Assembly: GCA_937976375.1 (NCBI GenBank)
Contig: CALJRU010000007.1
Span: 1-51,632, forward strand
Direction: 5' to 3'
Source: an uncultured Peptococcaceae bacterium
Lineage (GTDB): Bacteria; Bacillota; Peptococcia; Peptococcales; Peptococcaceae
DNA length: 51,632 bases
The notes under the pieces are model-generated. The model did not search any database. It saw nothing but the letters and a program-made list of their open reading frames with translations, and was not told the DNA's origin. Below, one piece after another: positions 48,291 to 51,632 of this stretch. The stretch's first letter is position 1; each line of letters begins with the position of its first letter. A program made the translations under genes and the position numbers.

Positions 48291-50015
48291 TTAGCTGTGA
48301 TACAGTTTCGCATAAACGCCGTCCTTTGCCAACAACTCATCATGCGTTCCTGATTCTGTGATGCCATCTTCTGTCAATACCAGAATCCGTTCCGCATTTT
48401 GAATCGTTGAAAGGCGATGAGCAATGACAAAGGTGGTTCGATTCTCTGCCAGTTTTTCCAAAGACTCCTGCACAATGCGCTCACTTTCATTGTCCAAGGC
48501 CGAGGTTGCCTCGTCAAAAATAAGGATTGGTGGATTTTTCAGGAATACACGCGCAATCGACAAACGCTGTTTTTGACCGCCACTGAGCTTGATGCCGCGC
48601 TGTCCAATGTCCGTTTCATAGCCATCTGGAAACGCCATAATGAAATCATGCGCATTGGCATTCTTTGCTGCTGCCACCACTTCTTCCGGTGTCGCATCAG
48701 GACGCCCATAAAGAATGTTGTCATAAATTGTGCCAGCAAACAGATACACATCCTGCTGTACAATACCGATGTTATCGCGCAGGCTTTTGAGCGTCACATC
48801 ACGGATGTCATGACCATCGACAGTAATACGCCCACTTGACACATCGTAAAACCGTGGAATCAGCGAACATAGCGTTGTTTTCCCTGCGCCTGAAGAACCA
48901 ACCAGCGCCATATACGCACCAGCCGGCACCTGCAAATTGATGTGCTGAAGCACTTCTTCCTGATTCTCTTTATAATGGAAGGAAACATTGTCAAAGCAGA
49001 TTTCACCGCGTACATTGGTGAGCGGTACAGCATTGGGGCTGTCTTCAATATCTGGATCAATATTCATAAGCTCGCGGAAGCGTTCGAACCCAGTGTAGCC
49101 ATTTTGGAACTGCTCCGTAAAATTAACCAGCGTCGTGATCGGCTCTGTGAACACACTGATATAAAGTAAAAACGTCACCAGGTCACTGATGTCCAAACGG
49201 CCATTGGCAATCAATACACAGCCGGTGATGATGACACTGACCTGAATCAGTGTCGTGAAAAAGCCAACCCCCGCCTGAAAGGTTCCCATATAATGATAGC
49301 TGTTTTTCTTCGCAGCCAAAAAACCTTTATTGCCAATCGAAAACTTACGGTTTTCTTCCTGCTCGTTGGCAAACGATTTAACCACACGAATCCCTGCCAA
49401 ATTGTCTTCAATCTGCGCATTGATTTCAGCAATTTTTTCTCGGTTACGGCGAGAAGCACGCCGCATGCGCCGATTGAGCACAAGCGCAAAAACAAACATG
49501 ACTGGCAAAATGATGAAAGCCGCCAATGCCAACCAGCCATTGATGTTCACTAGGATGATGAAGGCACCAACAATTTTCAATACCGAAAGAATGATGTTCT
49601 CCGGCCCATGATGCAACAGCTCGGTGATGTCGAAAAGGTCATTGGTCACTCGGCTCATCAATTGACCAACCTTAGCATCATCATAGAAGGAAAACGATAA
49701 TTTTTGAAGATGATCAAAAACTTCTTCACGCATATCGTATTCGATCTTCGCGCCCATGACATGACCGTAGTTGCCAATGAAAAACCGACTGTAACAGTCC
49801 ACCAGCAAAAGCACCAAAAGTCCCACCGCAATGTATAAAGTCTGATGCAAAATAACATCACGCTGTTCGTAGATCAGCGTCGATGTCACATAACGCACCA
49901 CCAACGGAATAATCAGCGCCACCGCCGCCGACAGCGTAGCAAAAATCATATCCGCGATGAAAATTCTCATATAGGGTTTGTAATAACTCAGCATTTTTTT
50001 GAATGTGTCGCTCAA
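48291..50015 (-). CDS. ABC exporter, fused membrane and ATPase domains (BmrA/MsbA-like)
   Basis: A 574-residue half-transporter that works as a homodimer. Six membrane helices cover about 1-320 (KMLSYYKPYMRIFIADMIFA...). The ATPase has Walker A GSSGAGKTT, Q-loop, LSGGQKQRLSIARV signature, Walker B PILIFDEATSALD and H-loop IAHRLST, all intact. Substrates could be drugs, lipids or peptides. The start is TTG at 50015, with AGGAGG nine bases upstream; it reads SDTFKKMLSYYK. It leads the four-gene operon. No partner half-transporter gene is adjacent. Confidence 0.95.
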   Translation of the reverse strand: MSDTFKKMLSYYKPYMRIFIADMIFATLSAAVALIIPLVVRYVTSTLIYEQRDVILHQTLYIAVGLLVLLLVDCYSRFFIGNYGHVMGAKIEYDMREEVFDHLQKLSFSFYDDAKVGQLMSRVTNDLFDITELLHHGPENIILSVLKIVGAFIILVNINGWLALAAFIILPVMFVFALVLNRRMRRASRRNREKIAEINAQIEDNLAGIRVVKSFANEQEENRKFSIGNKGFLAAKKNSYHYMGTFQAGVGFFTTLIQVSVIITGCVLIANGRLDISDLVTFLLYISVFTEPITTLVNFTEQFQNGYTGFERFRELMNIDPDIEDSPNAVPLTNVRGEICFDNVSFHYKENQEEVLQHINLQVPAGAYMALVGSSGAGKTTLCSLIPRFYDVSSGRITVDGHDIRDVTLKSLRDNIGIVQQDVYLFAGTIYDNILYGRPDATPEEVVAAAKNANAHDFIMAFPDGYETDIGQRGIKLSGGQKQRLSIARVFLKNPPILIFDEATSALDNESERIVQESLEKLAENRTTFVIAHRLSTIQNAERILVLTEDGITESGTHDELLAKDGVYAKLYHS

Positions 50016-50083
50016 AATATCTGTCCTCCTTTTTACGCAGGCAAAATAAAAAGCTGCCTATCGCCCAATATTTTTGCTCCCAT

Positions 50084-50112
50084 ATTATGACATGTTATCG
50101 TTAATTTCTCAA
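50084..50112 (-). promoter_or_regulatory. Promoter of the ABC exporter operon
   Basis: Minus strand TTGAGA (50112-50107), 17-bp spacer, CATAAT (50089-50084). Confidence 0.55.
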
Positions 50113-50122
50113 GACACGCTCT

Positions 50123-50722
50123 TCAACGCATACGAAGCTTGATCAACCCGCCTTTTTGCTCATAGCCGGTGTCCCACAAGGCGCGAAGATCCAGCCAAAA
50201 CGCCTGACCATACGTCACAGCGCGCACCAAATGTGCGCCGCCGCGTTCATCATAACCAGCCAAATTGAACCAATGCCATTGCCAGTCATCAAATGTCTTA
50301 TCTCGATGGTAAAGAAGCAGGCATGGCACCAACAGCGCAGCATCAATCTGACGGCGCACCAGATCCCATGCCGCCGTCCAAGGCAGATCACTATTCAGTC
50401 CTTCGGCGTCCAGCGAAAACACTCCGCGATCATGCCAAAAACGACGAATACCTTCAATATAAATAGGCAGACGATCAATGCCCGTACGCCTTGGTTTCAA
50501 ATAGGGTTTCATCTGCATCGCGAAATCTTCGTACTCGGCACGCATCACATGCTGTGCATCATAAGGATAGAGATTCTTATAACCATGCACCCGTGCCAAC
50601 TGAATGCAAACATCACAGGCCGTTACCGCTGCGCAGCCGCCTAAATGCATCCACCAGTCGCGGAACCAATCCTGACTCCATCCCAACGCGCCGTCAATAG
50701 TATAATAGTCTAATTCCTTCAT
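50123..50722 (-). CDS. Conserved hypothetical protein, possibly C39/papain-like
   Basis: A 199-residue, tryptophan-rich protein with no signal peptide. GGCAAVTACD at about 28-37 and WHWFNLAGYDERGG at about 150-163 are reminiscent of the catalytic Cys and His regions of C39-like/papain-like cysteine peptidases (compare N-C-G-x-A and G-H-x-x-x-x-x-G-Y-D), but the match is loose. No other motif is recognised. The ATG at 50722 has only a weak RBS (AGAGA) nearby; a promoter TTGCAC-17-TACACT lies at 50753-50781 on the minus strand. No partner gene; stands alone. Confidence 0.75.
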   Translation of the reverse strand: MKELDYYTIDGALGWSQDWFRDWWMHLGGCAAVTACDVCIQLARVHGYKNLYPYDAQHVMRAEYEDFAMQMKPYLKPRRTGIDRLPIYIEGIRRFWHDRGVFSLDAEGLNSDLPWTAAWDLVRRQIDAALLVPCLLLYHRDKTFDDWQWHWFNLAGYDERGGAHLVRAVTYGQAFWLDLRALWDTGYEQKGGLIKLRMR

Positions 50723-50752
50723 CTTTTTTCTCTTTCACTCCTGTCCTTGTTC

Positions 50753-50781
50753 AGTGTAATACAGGTCCTATCAAAGTGCAA
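50753..50781 (-). promoter_or_regulatory. Promoter of the C39-like hypothetical gene
   Basis: Minus strand TTGCAC (50781-50776), 17-bp spacer, TACACT (50758-50753). Confidence 0.5.
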
Positions 50782-50815
50782 ACTCCGAATGATAAGCCCC
50801 CAAAAAACAAAAACA

Positions 50816-50842
50816 GCGCCGCCATCCAAAGATGAGCGGCGC
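50816..50842 (-). terminator. Terminator of the MFS (pseudo)gene
   Basis: GCGCCGC-CATC (50816-50826) pairs with GATG-A-GCGGCGC (50831-50842), with one bulged A; on the minus strand a TTTTTGTTTTTT tract follows. Confidence 0.82.
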
Positions 50843-50853
50843 GCAGCGCACGA

Positions 50854-51632
50854 TTATTCCTTGATTCCGATGATCTTAATGTTTGAACGCATCAGCACCG
50901 TCCATCCAATGATACTGATGAGCCCGCTTCCCAATACGGCAAGACCGAGCGCCAACACACCATTGGCCGCCATCGAAATACACAGCATCCCAATGCTGCC
51001 GATAACGGTAAATACCCCATTCAACAGTGACGATGCCGACCCAGTGTCGCTTTTCTGCTGCTCCAGCAACAGATTGGAGCTGAACGGACGAATCAACGAA
51101 CCGAAGAACGTAAATGGCGCAAAGCCGATCCAGAAAAGGAGCGGCATCTTCTGGCCCAGTAGAAGCAAAATACCGCCTGCGACCAGATAACCAATAAAAC
51201 AAAGATACGTCAGCTTTTGCTTATTGCTCCCAGATAAGAAACGCACATAAACAACCGGCCCCAACAACGATACCAAAGCGTTGACTGCGAAGAAATAGCT
51301 GTATACCTGTTCAGAAAGGCCAAAGAAATCAACATAGAAACGCAAAGTTATACAGAGAAAAGAGCAAACATGGTCCCATGAACCCTGGATTTTTCCCTAC
51401 AATGACCAATTTTCCAAGAGATGCAAAAGCCGATTCCTGCAAGCGCTCCTCTTCCGGCAGCGTTTCCTGATAAAGCACCGACAATATCAGGCAAATCAAA
51501 CCAGCTAGCGTCAGCACTTCGAAAGCCCCACGCCAATCTGTGATCTTCAGCAGCAACGCCCCCAACACAGGCGCCAGCATCGGCGCCAAACCAGAAGCCG
51601 ACTGCACCACCGCCAGAATCGTCTCACGCTGA
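50854..51632 (-). pseudogene. Bcr/CflA-type MFS drug-efflux transporter, frameshifted by a small deletion, 5' end outside window
   Basis: The 3' part of a multidrug MFS gene running off the right edge. The upstream frame is open from the edge (51631) to a stop at about 51329 and reads SASGLAPMLAPVLGALLL...LLFSLYNFAFLC. The downstream frame (51345-50854) continues FYVDFFGLSEQVYSYFFAVN... to the C-terminus. In homologues about ten residues (roughly AYISASPFIY-like) separate these halves, so a deletion of about 30 bases, not a multiple of three, near 51335-51350 removed part of a helix and shifted the frame. A simple one-base error does not explain the missing residues. Terminator and both flanks are intact. 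Confidence 0.8.

Noticed and set aside
1..51632. tRNA, rRNA, CRISPR arrays, prophage or IS elements
   Set aside because: No cloverleaf, rRNA segment, regular repeat-spacer pattern, transposase or phage gene was seen; the only mobile element is the group IIC intron.

Overview
The window looks like chromosomal DNA of a Gram-positive-lineage bacterium (Bacillota), probably an anaerobe, of moderate GC content. The basis is: strong AGGAGG-type ribosome binding sites, a perfect CIRCE element (HrcA operator), a two-subunit oxygen-sensitive Fe-S fumarase, a family II (DHH) pyrophosphatase, an AgrC/LytTR two-component pair, NhaC and AGCS transporters, and Rho-independent terminators behind almost every transcription unit. 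I cannot name the genus from the sequence. No rRNA, tRNA or CRISPR was seen.

Layout. 1-2680: a group IIC intron with an intact reverse transcriptase, inserted just behind the terminator hairpin of a CPBP-family membrane protease gene. 2766-4811: htpG under a CIRCE operator. 4954-7347: a membrane-anchored XRE regulator, then a coupled AlkD-like / zinc-phospholipase pair. 7415-12219: a NitT/TauT-type ABC importer operon with two different ATPases, two different permeases, one lipoprotein, a 45-residue membrane peptide and a structured leader. 12535-16565: CLC(F)-like antiporter, family II pyrophosphatase and fumarase. 16579-23031: galU, rarA, mnmA, a LOTUS-DUF3825 protein and a purine permease. 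23033-23848: an acetyltransferase and a small zinc-ribbon protein. 23987-31520: a shikimate operon (aroF-aroB-aroA-aroC-pheA-aroE/K-aroQ) behind a Phe/Tyr-rich leader peptide and attenuator. 31520-34669: CPBP protease and a LytTR two-component system. 34702-37913: AGCS and NhaC sodium-coupled transporters. 38063-40419: an AraC-type regulator and proA. 40471-42566: an EamA transporter fused to a Nudix hydrolase, and a pyridoxamine-oxidase-like protein. 42584-46457: putP, a membrane-anchored alpha/beta hydrolase and a CNNM/CBS protein. 46498-50112: an operon of ABC exporter, HD hydrolase, Asp/Glu racemase and nitroreductase. 50123-51632: an unknown (possibly papain-like) protein and the broken 3' part of an MFS drug-efflux gene.

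The most striking points are: (1) the ABC importer, where one ATPase has lost its H-loop histidine and the other its LSGGQ signature, so both losses fall in the same composite nucleotide site; (2) a classical-looking leader-peptide attenuator controlling the whole shikimate pathway; (3) a PheA whose dehydratase active-site motifs are lost while its ACT and chorismate mutase domains are kept; (4) the EamA-Nudix fusion; and (5) a CLC(F)-like gene upstream of a pyrophosphatase gene.

Starts were chosen from ribosome-binding-site spacing. Family assignments rest on motif recognition, not on database searches.
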